From an uncultured Pedosphaera sp. (lineage in GTDB: Bacteria; Verrucomicrobiota; Verrucomicrobiia; Limisphaerales; Pedosphaeraceae), in assembly GCA_903918755.1 (NCBI GenBank), contig CAIXFN010000075.1:1-64000 (forward strand): a stretch of 64,000 bases of DNA. Reading direction: 5' to 3'. The notes beneath the pieces were generated by a model. That model was not told the origin of the DNA. It searched no databases and saw only the letters and a program-made list of their open reading frames with translations. Positions 16,790 through 27,000 of this stretch are shown here, piece by piece (the first letter of the stretch is position 1; each line of letters begins with the position of its first letter). The position numbers and the translations under genes were made by a program.

Positions 16790-18283
16790 TCAACGGGCTG
16801 CGGCGCGGCCGGATTGGAATCTGGCGGCCGCGTCCTCCCAGACCGGGGATTGGACGGGTTCGTAAGTAATCAACTGACTGGACTGGCGAACCACGGTTCG
16901 CAGTTCAGTCAATGATCCCAAGGCTCCCGCCGCCCGGGCTTGGGTCAGCACATTGCCCATGACCGTGGCTTCCACGGGACCCGCAATCACCGGCCGGCCG
17001 CAAGCATCGGCGGTGAACTGATTGAGGATGGCGCTTTGCGAGCCGCCGCCCACGACGTGAATTACTTCAATCCGCTGGCCCGTCAACTCCTCCAGGGAGT
17101 GCAACACTTCCCGGTACTTGAGGGCGAGGCTCTCATAGGCACACCGAATCAACTCCCCTTCCCGACGGGGAATCCGCTGGCCGGTGGCCCGGCAATACTC
17201 CTGGATGGCGCGGGGCATGTCGGGTGGGTTGAAGAAGCGCGAATCATCTGGATCGACCAGCGAGCGCAACGCCGGGGCACCTGCGGCCAGGTCCGCCAAC
17301 TCGGCATAGGTCCGTTTGGCACCCCGCCGTTCAAAGGACTGTTTGCACTGCTGGACCAGCCATAAACCCATGATGTTGCGGAGCAGCCGGAAGGTGCCGT
17401 CCACCCCGCCTTCGTTCGTGAAATTCAGTTCCAGAGTGCGGGCGCTGAGCGACGGTTCCGCTACCTCCACCCCCATCAAGGACCAGGTCCCGGAACTGAT
17501 GTAGGCCCAGTCGGGCTTCCCGGTCCGGGTCGTGGGGACGGCGGCCACCGCGGCGGCGGTATCATGCGTCGGCGGAGCCACCACCCGCAAATCACCCAAT
17601 CCGGTGCGGGCGGCAACGCCGGCGCGCAATTTACCCAGTTCGGTTCCGGCCGTGACGACGGGCGGCAGGATCCGCGTGGGCAGGTCCAACTTCCGGAGCA
17701 AGCCGCGCGCCCAGTCCCGCGTCTTGGGGTTCATGAACTGCGTCGTAGTGCCATTGGAATGCTCCACCACCTTCGCCCCGCAAAGTGCCCAGTGAATGAA
17801 GTCCGGCATCAGCAGCAACCCTTGCGCAGCGGACAACAGCTCCGGACGCGTGGTCTGCAAAGCGAGCAACTGATACAGCGTGTTGATTTGCATGAATTGC
17901 AAACCGGTTTGCCGGAAAATCTCCGCCCGGGGCACCACCTTGAACGCCCGGGCCATCTGGTCATTGGTGCGGGCGTCGCGATAATGATAAGGCTGCCCCA
18001 GCATTTCGTCACCACGGCCAAGCAAGACAAAATCCACGCCCCAAGTGTCAGCCCCCACGGAAACCACCTTGCCCCGGTAAGCGCGCGCGCCGGCCGTCAA
18101 CCCGTCCTGGATCTCCGCCCAGAGGCGCAGTACATCCCAACGGAGCGTGTCCGCCAACGCCACCGGCACATTGGCAAAGCGATGCAACTGCTCGAGCCGC
18201 AGTTTCCGGCCATTCCAAAGCCCGGCCATCACCCGCCCGCTTTCGGCCCCGAGATCGATACCCAGATAGACTTGATCTGCCAT
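16790..18283 (-). CDS. rhaB: Rhamnulokinase
   Basis: A 497-residue FGGY-family sugar kinase that phosphorylates L-rhamnulose to L-rhamnulose 1-phosphate. The N-terminal phosphate loop is YLGIDLGAESGR, the catalytic-Asp block is PPTHDTAAAV, and SSGTWSLMGVE matches rhamnulokinases closely. The ATG at 18283 is preceded by GGAAAGAG; an upstream extension to 18388 would cover the previous gene's end. It lies 14 bases after the CE15 esterase stop, so the two are probably one transcript. No rhamnose isomerase or rhamnulose-phosphate aldolase is adjacent; the isomerase/aldolase pair at 37.6-40.0 kb is a possible complement. Confidence 0.92.
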   Translation of the reverse strand: MADQVYLGIDLGAESGRVMAGLWNGRKLRLEQLHRFANVPVALADTLRWDVLRLWAEIQDGLTAGARAYRGKVVSVGADTWGVDFVLLGRGDEMLGQPYHYRDARTNDQMARAFKVVPRAEIFRQTGLQFMQINTLYQLLALQTTRPELLSAAQGLLLMPDFIHWALCGAKVVEHSNGTTTQFMNPKTRDWARGLLRKLDLPTRILPPVVTAGTELGKLRAGVAARTGLGDLRVVAPPTHDTAAAVAAVPTTRTGKPDWAYISSGTWSLMGVEVAEPSLSARTLELNFTNEGGVDGTFRLLRNIMGLWLVQQCKQSFERRGAKRTYAELADLAAGAPALRSLVDPDDSRFFNPPDMPRAIQEYCRATGQRIPRREGELIRCAYESLALKYREVLHSLEELTGQRIEVIHVVGGGSQSAILNQFTADACGRPVIAGPVEATVMGNVLTQARAAGALGSLTELRTVVRQSSQLITYEPVQSPVWEDAAARFQSGRAAAR

Positions 18284-18297
18284 GATAACTCTTTCCG

Positions 18298-19629
18298 CTA
18301 AGGCGCAATTCGCTGCAGCCCAACCCGTTTCTCGGGCGTCGGCCGTGGTTTCAAATGCAAATCCGCAAACGTGAGATATTGCTGCCAATCAAAGGGCAGC
18401 ACATCGTGCTTTCCCGGGCGGACGTGATAGCCGATGCGACCGAACACCGGCTGGCCCACCAACGGCGGGACTTTCGCCGGCAGCCCTTCATTGTGGAAAA
18501 GTTCGAACACCGGGCTGGCGAGTTGGGCGCTCAGAAATTCTCCGGCGGGATCGGCGTGCAAATCCTCCTCCGCACTGGCCACATAGACCGGCCGGGGCGC
18601 GATCAAGGAAATCACCATATGCTGGTCAAAGGGCATTTCCCGGTCGCGACCATTGTACTTGCGGAAATTTCCGCAAAACCAATGAGGGAAAACCGTATTC
18701 AGCCGCTCGATGGTTTCCCCGACGCCGTGGCGGAACAGCTTGGCTCCGCCCGCGCCCGATTCATGGCTGATCGCCAGCGCAAATCGCTCATCCGTGGCCG
18801 CCGCCCAGAGCGCCGTCTTGCCTAGCCGCGACCAGCCAAACACCGCCACGCGCTCGGCGTCCACCCGCGGGTCGGTCACCAGGTAATCCATGGCCCGGCT
18901 GAGGCCCCACGCCCAAGCCCCGATGGTCGTAAAATTATCGCCGCGCCCCTGCAATTCCGGGTAGAGCGCATGGAGGGAATTCGTGAAGCCATCAAATTTA
19001 TCCGGCGCGATGTCACCCCGGTAAATGGTGGCAAAGCCATACCCGCGCTCCAGAATGGTTTCGATGGGCCATTGGCGGGCGTTGATCCCGCGGCACGCCT
19101 CGGTGGCCACGCCGTTCGTCACTCCGGAAAGATCCACCCAGGAATTGCGGTTGGATTCCATCCAATTTTGGGTGATGCGGATCGCCGGATCGGCGATCAC
19201 GGCGTGGTTGCCCCAGAAATTCAGCGTGAGAAAAGTGGGCACCGGCTGCGCCATATTGTTGGGCAGATAAAGCAGGACATCCATCCGCGGGCCGTTGGTC
19301 TGGCCGTTGAAGTAAACCGCGATCTGTCGCCGCGTCGCCCGTCCTTGCAACGCCTTGGTATCTTCCTCAAAAACTTCAAACTTCATCCCCGGTGGACGCC
19401 CCGGCGCCTGCCCGTACATTTCGCGATGGAAGAGCGTCAGTAATTCCGGTCGGCGACGCTCCAACCATTGCTCGCGGTTCGTGACGAGAGTGCCGTCGTC
19501 GAAAAGTAAAGGATCCGGGGTTCCCGCCGGCGCTTCCGCTGCGGGGGAGGAAAGAATCCCCAACGCTAGCAGCGCCATGACTATCAGGATGCCCGCCTTC
19601 CACTCGATGATCGTGTCGGGGATGCTCAT
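18298..19629 (-). CDS. CE15-type glucuronoyl esterase (secreted)
   Basis: A 443-residue alpha/beta hydrolase with a signal/anchor segment (about 13-31). Catalytic residues: Ser267 in GWSRLGKTALW (CE15 consensus GxSRxGK), Glu290 in ISHESGAGG and His408 in RPGKHDVLP. CE15 enzymes cleave ester bonds between lignin alcohols or methanol and glucuronoyl groups of xylan; related bacterial members may have broader substrates. Cys replaced by Trp beside the nucleophile is seen in some bacterial members. The ATG at 19629 was chosen because the signal segment follows it and earlier starts overlap the DUF2721 gene. It is followed directly by rhamnulokinase. Confidence 0.87.
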   Translation of the reverse strand: MSIPDTIIEWKAGILIVMALLALGILSSPAAEAPAGTPDPLLFDDGTLVTNREQWLERRRPELLTLFHREMYGQAPGRPPGMKFEVFEEDTKALQGRATRRQIAVYFNGQTNGPRMDVLLYLPNNMAQPVPTFLTLNFWGNHAVIADPAIRITQNWMESNRNSWVDLSGVTNGVATEACRGINARQWPIETILERGYGFATIYRGDIAPDKFDGFTNSLHALYPELQGRGDNFTTIGAWAWGLSRAMDYLVTDPRVDAERVAVFGWSRLGKTALWAAATDERFALAISHESGAGGAKLFRHGVGETIERLNTVFPHWFCGNFRKYNGRDREMPFDQHMVISLIAPRPVYVASAEEDLHADPAGEFLSAQLASPVFELFHNEGLPAKVPPLVGQPVFGRIGYHVRPGKHDVLPFDWQQYLTFADLHLKPRPTPEKRVGLQRIAP

Positions 19630-19702
19630 ATTGGTTTCGCAGTATTGGAGAATTATGGCCGGAAGGAAAGCGCGCCGTGCAAAGTTCGTCGGCGGGGTCT
19701 CG

Positions 19703-20230
19703 TCATCCCCCGGGGGGAGTCGCCGCCTCGGTGGAAATTTGTCTTTGCTCACGGCGCCGAATCAAGGCGGCTTCCTCCGATATGTTCTGCATCGAGATGC
19801 GCGTAGCCCAAAGCAAATTCATGCTGCCCCACACCAAGCCGCCCACGCCGGTGAAACCCACGAGCAAACCCAACCCCACCATCAACTGAAACAACACCTG
19901 GAATTGCGTGCCGGAAAGACTGGCCCCCAGGATGGAGATGAGACTGGCGCTCGCAAAGCACCCCAACGCCACGTACACCGCATGCAAGGCCCGCAGGAGC
20001 AGGACGGATTGCCGTTCCACGCGTTCGACCTGGGCCAGCAGGAAGGCATGCTTTTCCCGGGAATTACCCCCGGATTCCAACTGGCCCGCCAATGCCCGCA
20101 TCCGGTCGCCCGACCGGAGAATCCGGTTGATCGTGCTGAGCGCGAGCACGGAGGTGGCATTGGTGAGCAAAGCCGGAGCGGCCACCAAGGTCAGAACTGC
20201 AAAAGGATTTTCGCTGATTGGAACAGCCAT
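19703..20230 (-). CDS. DUF2721 family membrane protein
   Basis: 175 residues with an N-terminal hydrophobic stretch (about 10-30), a charged amphipathic middle (about 38-80) and two strong helices (about 83-105, 112-137). The pattern of LTNATSVLALSTINRILR followed by QVERVERQSVLLLRAL fits DUF2721, small membrane proteins of unknown role. It is on the same strand as the esterase, 73 bases upstream of it. Confidence 0.8.
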   Translation of the reverse strand: MAVPISENPFAVLTLVAAPALLTNATSVLALSTINRILRSGDRMRALAGQLESGGNSREKHAFLLAQVERVERQSVLLLRALHAVYVALGCFASASLISILGASLSGTQFQVLFQLMVGLGLLVGFTGVGGLVWGSMNLLWATRISMQNISEEAALIRRREQRQISTEAATPPGG

Positions 20231-20357
20231 GGCTACCTACCATCACATGAAGTGATCGCCACCCCGGACCAGCCACGGTTCCCGGCGTTGCCCAAAGGCA
20301 CGCCGGCCAAAATCTGCCCGTCGAGTGATCGCAGGAACACTCAAGGAGCCGGTTTCC

Positions 20358-21653
20358 TTACTCAGCGCCGCCAGAACCGCCCTTCGGCGAAATGTCCAGG
20401 CAAACACCTTCCTTGGTGCTGCGGGCATAGAGGCGGCCATTGCTGATTGCCGGCACATTCCAGCACTTGCCCGCCAGAATGTGGCTGCGGGTGATTTCGG
20501 TGTACTCCGTCGTCACCGGCTTGATCAAAACCAAGTCGCCGGCATCGCTCAAAATCATCAATTGCCCGTCCACCAACAGACAGCCACCCGGGCCGAATCC
20601 GGGCTTGCTCCACATTTCCTTGCCGGTGGCCAATTCCAGGCACTTTAAGGGCGCCTTGCCGTAAGCAGCCTGATTGCAAATTCCATAGAGGTAACCGTCC
20701 TTGACCACCGGCGTGCTCCAGTGGTTGGCCTTGCCGTTACCCGCCTCAAACCAGAGCTGGGTGGAGGTGAATTCCGCCCCATTCTTGGCGATGCGATAGG
20801 CACCGGCTCCCACGCCATACGCCGCCGAGCAATAAACGATGTCGCCGGAAACCACCGGGGAAATCCCCGTGGAGGTTTTGTAAGGAAAAGCCTGACGCCA
20901 CAAAACGTTACCGGTTTTCGGCGCCACGCCGACCAATCCAGCTTGGGTCAGAAAAATGACCTGCCGAACGCCCAAAATCGTCGCGGCAATCGGCGTGGAT
21001 TGCGTCATCTTGTCGTCCTGGCCTTTCCAGGCGACCTTGCCGGTTTGGGCATCAAAAGCCATCAAGGCCTCGCCATTTCCGCCGCCCGCGACAAACACCA
21101 GGCCGTCCTCCACCAAAGGTGAGGCGGCGTTTTCCCAATAAATATTGCGACCGCCGTGATCTTTGATCAGGTCGGAACTCCAGACTTCCTTCCCCGTGGC
21201 GGCCTCGACGCATTTCAAAACCATCCGCGAAGAGTAAAGGTAAACATGGTCGCCCACCACCGCCGGCGTGGAACGGGGGCCGTCGCCGCCCTTGTTGTCC
21301 TGGGTTCCGCTATCGCCGCCACCGTCATACTTGGCGATTCCCATCGGCACCGCCCAAAGTTCCGTCCCGGTCGCGGCGTCCATCGCCACCGCCACTTCCT
21401 GGTTGGCGCTCTCGATTTCCCGGGCGACGACCGTGAAAACCTTGCCCCCGCCCACGGCGAAGGAACTAAAGCCGTCTTTGAGGGGCTTCTTCCAGAACTG
21501 GTGCAAACCGGCCTCGGGCCAGGCTTGCGAAATCTTGTCCGGGCAAACCCCATCATGGGACGGGCCGCGATATTGCGGCCAATCGGCCGCCGTGATTTGC
21601 AAGGTGAAAGTGATGGTGACACCGGCGAGCAGGGCGAGCGGTTTCCAATTCAT
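20358..21653 (-). CDS. Secreted PQQ-like beta-propeller repeat protein
   Basis: 431 residues with a signal peptide (about 1-22, LQITAADWPQYRGP). Repeats with the PQQ/BamB pattern are visible: AMDAATGTELWAVP, CVEAATGKEVWSSD, AFDAQTGKVAWKG, APKTGNVLWRQ and CLELATGKEMWSK. The WPQYRGPSHDG opening is common in planctomycete and verrucomicrobial secreted quinoprotein-like propellers. No dehydrogenase partner or active-site Asp is evident, so an enzymatic role is unproven; substrate binding or scaffolding is possible. Confidence 0.88.
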   Translation of the reverse strand: MNWKPLALLAGVTITFTLQITAADWPQYRGPSHDGVCPDKISQAWPEAGLHQFWKKPLKDGFSSFAVGGGKVFTVVAREIESANQEVAVAMDAATGTELWAVPMGIAKYDGGGDSGTQDNKGGDGPRSTPAVVGDHVYLYSSRMVLKCVEAATGKEVWSSDLIKDHGGRNIYWENAASPLVEDGLVFVAGGGNGEALMAFDAQTGKVAWKGQDDKMTQSTPIAATILGVRQVIFLTQAGLVGVAPKTGNVLWRQAFPYKTSTGISPVVSGDIVYCSAAYGVGAGAYRIAKNGAEFTSTQLWFEAGNGKANHWSTPVVKDGYLYGICNQAAYGKAPLKCLELATGKEMWSKPGFGPGGCLLVDGQLMILSDAGDLVLIKPVTTEYTEITRSHILAGKCWNVPAISNGRLYARSTKEGVCLDISPKGGSGGAE

Positions 21654-21666
21654 AGTATTGTGAGAA

Positions 21667-21695
21667 ACCCTAGTCGCGGACAGGCCAATTGCCAA
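21667..21695 (-). promoter_or_regulatory. Possible promoter of the PQQ-propeller gene
   Basis: On the minus strand TTGGCA (21695-21690), a 17-base spacer and TAGGGT (21672-21667) lie just upstream of the ATG at 21653. The -35 matches the sigma-70 consensus at 5 of 6, but the -10 is weak. It would leave a very short leader, so it is low confidence. Confidence 0.25.
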
Positions 21696-21813
21696 GCGAA
21701 ATGCAAACACCAAGCAGGGCCAAAAAATCTCAAAAATTTTTCAGTTGGACCGCCCCTGTCCTACCCCTCCCGGCAGAATCATGCGCGAAGGTTATCCCAA
21801 CGGCCAAGGAGGT

Positions 21814-21881
21814 GCCCCTTCGGGGCGGATGATCGGCAGCGAGGGGTTGGGGAATCCCGGCTTTGGCCTCCGGCCAAAGCC
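21814..21881. repeat. Pair of triloop palindromes in the 21654-21909 intergenic
   Basis: GCCCC-TTC-GGGGC (21814-21826) and a perfect 10-bp stem GGCTTTGGCC-TCC-GGCCAAAGCC (21859-21881). The second lies 28 bases past the minus-strand stop of the HAD-Nudix gene and could form its transcript 3' end. Both share the short-stem, 3-base-loop design seen at 37427-37605 and 48600-48930. Confidence 0.6.
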
Positions 21882-21909
21882 TCCCCTCCCACGCTCGCGC
21901 CGCCGCATA

Positions 21910-22971
21910 CTAGGGTTGGCGAGTTTGCACCCACTCCAGCAGCACGCGCGTAGGCTGGTTGATGGGCATCGCGATGGCCTCTGCCACGGTCAGCCAGCGG
22001 AATTCCCGGGCCTCGTCATTCAACCTCACCTCCGGTTCACCCACCACCTGCGCCGTGTAATTCAGCAGGATGAAATGCGCGTCTTTATAAAATTCGCGGG
22101 AATGAATGCAATCCTGCACCAACGCGAACTGGATGCCCGTGATTTCCAGGTTCGTCTCCTCCCGAATTTCCCGCCGCAAAGCTGCTTCGGAATCCTCGCC
22201 CCACTTGATTTTGCCCCCGGGGATCCCCCAGAGGTTCGACCATTTGTGGGTTCGCACCAGCAGCACCCTTTCCGATGAATCAAAAATCAGCGCCCCTACC
22301 GTCGGGACGGGGATCCGGGAAGTCCCCGCCGGCAACGGCCATTCCCAGCCACTGGTCGTCAAATGGTCACGCAATTCACCCAGGTGCTCCACGATCAGGT
22401 CCGGCGCGCTGGCCCGGAGTTGTTCGAGTCCGTTGTAGCCCGTGAGCACCGCGCAGGAATGCACTCCGCCGTGCTTCGCGGTGTCGATGTCATGTTGCAT
22501 GTCGCCAATGAACAGGGTCTCACCAGGGGCCAGCCCGTTCTCCGCCAAAATGGCGTGAATGCGTGCGGTCTTGTCCACCACTCCCAGGTAAGGCCGATCC
22601 ACAAAGCCTCCCAATCCCGTGGCTTCCGCTTGGATGGCATAATACGCGGGATGCACGGCGGTCAGGAGAAAGGTCCGCACGCCCTGACTGCGGCAAAACT
22701 CCAAAAAGTCACGGGCATGCGGCAACGCGATCACCGCGGCCTGACTTTCCTTGAAGTGGCGGTGGAACCAAACTTCCAATTGGGCCAGCGGCACATGGGG
22801 TAGTTGCCGCTCATAAAATCGCGTGAAGGGCAGGCAGAATTCGGCCCGGAACTGATCGAGGGTCATTTCCTCCTTCTGGGCCTGCGCCAGGACATAATTG
22901 GTGGCCTGCCACACCGCCGGCAGGTCATCCACCAGGGTTCCCGACCAATCAAAGATGATGTTGCGAATCAC
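21910..22971 (-). CDS. HAD phosphatase - Nudix hydrolase fusion
   Basis: 353 residues with two complete domains. Residues 1-205 are a HAD-superfamily phosphatase: nucleophile Asp8 in FDWSGTLVDD, Thr104 in LLTA, Lys134, and Asp157/Asp161 in IGDMQHDID. The usual second Asp of DxD is Ser10. Residues 220-350 are a Nudix hydrolase with box GKIKWGE (253-259) then REIREETNL (267-275), in which Asn274 replaces the consensus Gly. The fusion suggests consecutive steps on a nucleotide or sugar-phosphate, for example pyrophosphate cleavage then dephosphorylation; the substrate is unknown. It is a single gene with about 150 bases between its start and the divergent ECF sigma gene. Confidence 0.85.
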   Translation of the reverse strand: MIRNIIFDWSGTLVDDLPAVWQATNYVLAQAQKEEMTLDQFRAEFCLPFTRFYERQLPHVPLAQLEVWFHRHFKESQAAVIALPHARDFLEFCRSQGVRTFLLTAVHPAYYAIQAEATGLGGFVDRPYLGVVDKTARIHAILAENGLAPGETLFIGDMQHDIDTAKHGGVHSCAVLTGYNGLEQLRASAPDLIVEHLGELRDHLTTSGWEWPLPAGTSRIPVPTVGALIFDSSERVLLVRTHKWSNLWGIPGGKIKWGEDSEAALRREIREETNLEITGIQFALVQDCIHSREFYKDAHFILLNYTAQVVGEPEVRLNDEAREFRWLTVAEAIAMPINQPTRVLLEWVQTRQP

Positions 22972-23123
22972 CCGGGCACTTTAATTCCCGTAAGCCGGCG
23001 TGCCAGCAAAATCCCCCCGGTAGCGCATCGCCGGGCCTCCAAGTCCCACTGGCAGGGTGAAACGGGCGCCCGCATATTTTTATACAAATTCCCGCCCAAC
23101 TGGTGTCTATTGGTTGAATTACA

Positions 23124-23675
23124 GTGCCAAACAGCGCGCAACCGATGTGGTGTCAGGAGCTTTACGAGGCGAAAGCCGCGGGCCTGATTCTGTACGGACG
23201 CGCCTTGGGACTCTCGCACTCCGAGGCGGAAGATGTCGTGCAGGAAACGTTTATCGCCTTGATGCAACTGCCGGCCGTGCCCGAACAACCCGATCACTAT
23301 TGTGTGCGGTGCTTTCGGAACCGGGCCTTGAATTACCGCCGGGGGCTGTGGCGGCGGATCACGCGGGAACTGGAATCCCGGCGCTGGTTTGAGCGATCCT
23401 CCAGCGAAACGCCCCGGGAAAAGGCGGCCATGCACTGCCTGGCTCAACTGCCGGCCGAGCAGCGGGAAGCCATCGTGCTGAAAATCTGGCAGGAATATAC
23501 GTTTGAAGAAATCGGCCAACTCCTGGGCCTTTCGCCCAATACCGTGGCGGGCCGCTACCGGTATGGCCTGCAAAAAATGCGCTGCTGCCTGAAAGATGAC
23601 AATTATGAACGACTGGAATCAATGGGAGAAGCATTTGCGATCCTGGACTCCGCGCCCCCCGTCGGCGAGGCTTAA
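23124..23675 (+). CDS. RNA polymerase sigma factor, ECF type
   Basis: 183 residues from a GTG; an ATG at 23145 is an alternative. Region 2 is HSEAEDVVQETFIALMQ (about 32-48). Region 4 is LPAEQREAIVLKIWQEY with the helix-turn-helix FEEIGQLLGLSPNTVAGRYR (about 109-146). The 3' end overlaps the next gene, a small membrane protein, by 71 bases, an arrangement usual for ECF sigma/anti-sigma pairs. Its targets are unknown; the directly downstream DUF2723 genes are candidates. Confidence 0.9.
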   Translation: MPNSAQPMWCQELYEAKAAGLILYGRALGLSHSEAEDVVQETFIALMQLPAVPEQPDHYCVRCFRNRALNYRRGLWRRITRELESRRWFERSSSETPREKAAMHCLAQLPAEQREAIVLKIWQEYTFEEIGQLLGLSPNTVAGRYRYGLQKMRCCLKDDNYERLESMGEAFAILDSAPPVGEA

Positions 23676-24030
23676 ACAACAGCTTTTCGGGCGTCCCTCC
23701 GGTGGGTCCGCCGTGGCGGAACTGCCCCATCATGGGGTGCTGGCCTGGCTGACTCCGGCCACCTGTGCGGCTTTGTTCCTGCTCGCCTGCTGGTTCGTGC
23801 GGCAGCAGACACCCGGCGGCCCGGCGGGCAGCGGTAATTTGCTCGCCACGCTCCCGTTCCCGGGTCACACCTCGACCGGGCCGGCCTTGGCCATGGAATT
23901 TCCCGCGGCCAACCATTCGCCCACGTGGAATAACTGGTCGGCCGCCCGGCTGGACCTGACCAAAGCGGCGCTTTCAATTTCCACCACGGGGATTTTTGCC
24001 TCCTGGAAAACCAATACCCAGAAACTCTGA
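23605..24030 (+). CDS. Single-pass membrane protein, candidate anti-sigma factor
   Basis: 141 residues from the ATG at 23605, which has GAAAG 9 bases upstream; an in-frame ATG lies at 23596. A cytoplasmic N-terminus (about 45 residues, including SARLKQQLFG) leads to one transmembrane helix (about 50-65, TPATCAALFLLACWFV) and a non-conserved exterior. I recognise no zinc anti-sigma motif. Its 71-base overlap with the ECF gene and its topology suggest it holds the sigma factor at the membrane. Its stop is 3 bases before the DUF2723 start, so sigma factor, membrane protein and glycosyltransferase-like gene look like one operon. Confidence 0.6.
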   Translation: MNDWNQWEKHLRSWTPRPPSARLKQQLFGRPSGGSAVAELPHHGVLAWLTPATCAALFLLACWFVRQQTPGGPAGSGNLLATLPFPGHTSTGPALAMEFPAANHSPTWNNWSAARLDLTKAALSISTTGIFASWKTNTQKL

Positions 24031-24033
24031 CCA

Positions 24034-27000
24034 ATGGCTGCTGTTCCTTCCAAAACTCCTTCCGCCAAGCGCGGTGCCGGTGCTCCGGGTGCCTCCGCCG
24101 CCCCCGCCCTCGTCAAAGCCGTTTCGCCCCCCCCTGCCCCCCTTGGGCCGGTGCCTCCGCTGTTCCGGCGGATCGATTGGATCACCCTCGCCGTTACTTC
24201 TTTCCTCGTCTTTATCGGTTACCTGCTGACGATGGCGCCGGATTTGACGCTGGAGGATTCCGGGGAGCTCGCCACGGGTTCATTCTACGCCGGGGTGCCC
24301 CACCCGCCCGGCTATCCGCTGTGGACCATGTTCACCTGGTTCTTCACGGTGTTAGTGCCGGTTTCCAATATTGCGTATCGGGTGTCCATCGCCTCGGCCG
24401 TTTCCGGCGCGCTGGCCGCGGGTTTTCTTGCCCTCATCACCTCGCGTGGCAGCAGCATGATGATCGAGAGCATCCCGGATTTTAAGGATATTTCCAAACG
24501 CGTGGAGGGTGCCATCTGCATGGTGGCGGGTTTCGTTGCGGGCATGCTGCTGGCCTTTAACGGCTACATGTGGAGCCAATGCGTCATCGTGGAAGTCTAT
24601 CCCTTCAGCGTCCTTTCGCTCATGGGCGTCGTCGGCTGCCTCCTTCGCTGGATTTACGCCCCGCATCAACGTCGTTTCCTATATTTCGCCTGGCTGCTGT
24701 TCGGGGTTTGTTTTACCAATCATCAGACGCTGATTGTGGCCGCCATGGGGATTGAGGTCACCATTCTGGCGGCCAATCCCCGCTTGGGACGCGACTTGCT
24801 GCTCGCCAACGCCACCGTCTACTTGATCGGTCTGTTTGTGCTGGCGAGCCATTTGCTCGGCACCTTTGAACCGAATGGCATGGTCCAGAATATCTTCCAC
24901 ATTGTCGGCATCAGTTCCATCCTGGGCTGCGGCTGGTTGACCATGAAAACCCGCCGACTGGGCACTGAGATCCTCCCGGTGGTGTTCATGTTCCTGCTTT
25001 GGGGCCTGGGCGCGGGCATTTACTTCTACATGCCGCTCGCTTCCATGTCTAATCCCCCGATGAATTGGGGTTACGCCCGGACTGTGGACGGATTTATTCA
25101 CGCCCTATCCCGCGGGCAATACGAAAAGACCAACCCCACCAATTTCTTCAACGACCCCTGGCGCCTGGTGATGCAATTGAAGTTGTATTTCGAAAGCGCC
25201 ACGGATGAATTCAACATCGTCAACCTGGTGCTAGCCGTGGTGCCCTTCATCTTCATCTGGCGCCTGCAAAAGCGGGAGCGCGCCTGGTTGATCGGTTTGA
25301 CGGCCATTTGGGCCTGTCTGGCCATCTTGTTGATGATTCTGCTCAATCCCACGCCGGATCGCGCCACCCGCAGTTTGATCCGGGTATTCTTCACCTCCTC
25401 CTACGCCATCATCGCGATCCTGGCCGGCTACGGTTTGACGCTGATTGCGGCCAGCATGGCCACCCAATATGGGCGTTTCCGTCGCTGGGGAATGATTGGC
25501 GGCGGCGTGGCGTGTCTGCTCGCGCTGTATTCACTGGGGCAGACGGCGGTCACCTTCTTCGGTGACGTCCCAGGCAAGAACCACGTGCAACTTTTCTTCT
25601 ATGCCATCGGGCGGGTGTTCCAAAAGGACCAATACGGTCTCCCGGTGATCGCCGGTCTTATCCTCCTCGCACTGGCCATGGTGTATCTGGTGCTGGTGGT
25701 GGTTTCACCCGCCAAACCCCGCCTCGCCATTGTCCTGGGAATCTTTGCCCTGCTGCCGGTGCATTCCATGCTGTCCCACTGGTCAGACAACGAGCAACGC
25801 GATCACCTGTTCGGCTACTGGTTCGGGCATGACATGTTCACGCCGCCGTTTAACTTGTATCCGGAAATGACCCGCGATGCGATCCTGTTCGGCGGCACAG
25901 ATCCAGGCCGTTTCTGCCCCACCTACATGATTTTTTGCGAGAGCTTCATTCCGCCGGAGAAAAAGCCGCGCGACCCCAAATTTGATCGCCGGGATGTGTA
26001 TATCATCACGCAAAACGCCCTGGCCGACCCGCCCTATCTTGAATACATCCGGGCGCATTATTTCCGGAGCGCGCAGATCGACCCGCCCTTTTTCCAGGAA
26101 CTGCTGCGGACCAAAGCGGAATTGCGCGAGGGCTACCGTACCAATTTCCTCGCCAGCCTGGCCTATAACATTTTGGACCGCCCGTTCCTTTCCCTCGGCG
26201 CCAAAATTGAGGCCCGCCGCCGGGCGGAAGGCGTTTATCCCCAAAAAGAAATCTACACCCCCTCGATGGAGGATCACGGTCGGTGCTTCAACGAATACAT
26301 GGCCGACGCCCAGCGCCGCCTGGAACATGACACCCGGGCTCCCAACGAACCCCGCCAGATCAAACCGGGGGAGGAAATCCACCAGGATCAGGGCCGGATC
26401 ACCATCAACGGGCAGGTCGCCGTCATGTCCATCAACGCCCTACTCACCAAGGTGATTTTTGATCGCAATCCCACGAATGAGTTCTTCGTAGAGGAAAGTT
26501 TTCCCTTGGAATGGATGTATCCCTACCTGACCCCTTCCGGCGTCATCATGAAACTCAACCGCCAACCGCTGCCGGAACTCTCCGCGGAAATTCTCCAAAA
26601 GGACCATGAATTCTGGAGCAAATATTCCGAGCGCCTGATCGGCAATTGGATCACTTACGACACCCCGGTCCAGGAGATTGCCAATTTTGTCGAAAAAGTC
26701 TATTTGCAGCGCGATTTCAGCGGCTTCAAAGGCGATCGCAAATTCATCCGCGATGATACCGCGCAAAAGGCCTTTTCCAAACTGCGCAGTTCCATCGGGG
26801 GCGTTTATACCTGGCGCATCGCCAACGCCAAAACCTCCGAAGAGCAACAACGCATGTTTCGCGAAGCGGATTTCGCTTTCCGGCAGGCCTTCGCCTTTTG
26901 CCCGGACAGCCCGGAAGCCGTGGGCCGTTATTGCCAATTGCTGGCCGCTCCCGGACTCAATCGCATTGACGACGCCATCATCGTGGCCAAAACCTGCCTC

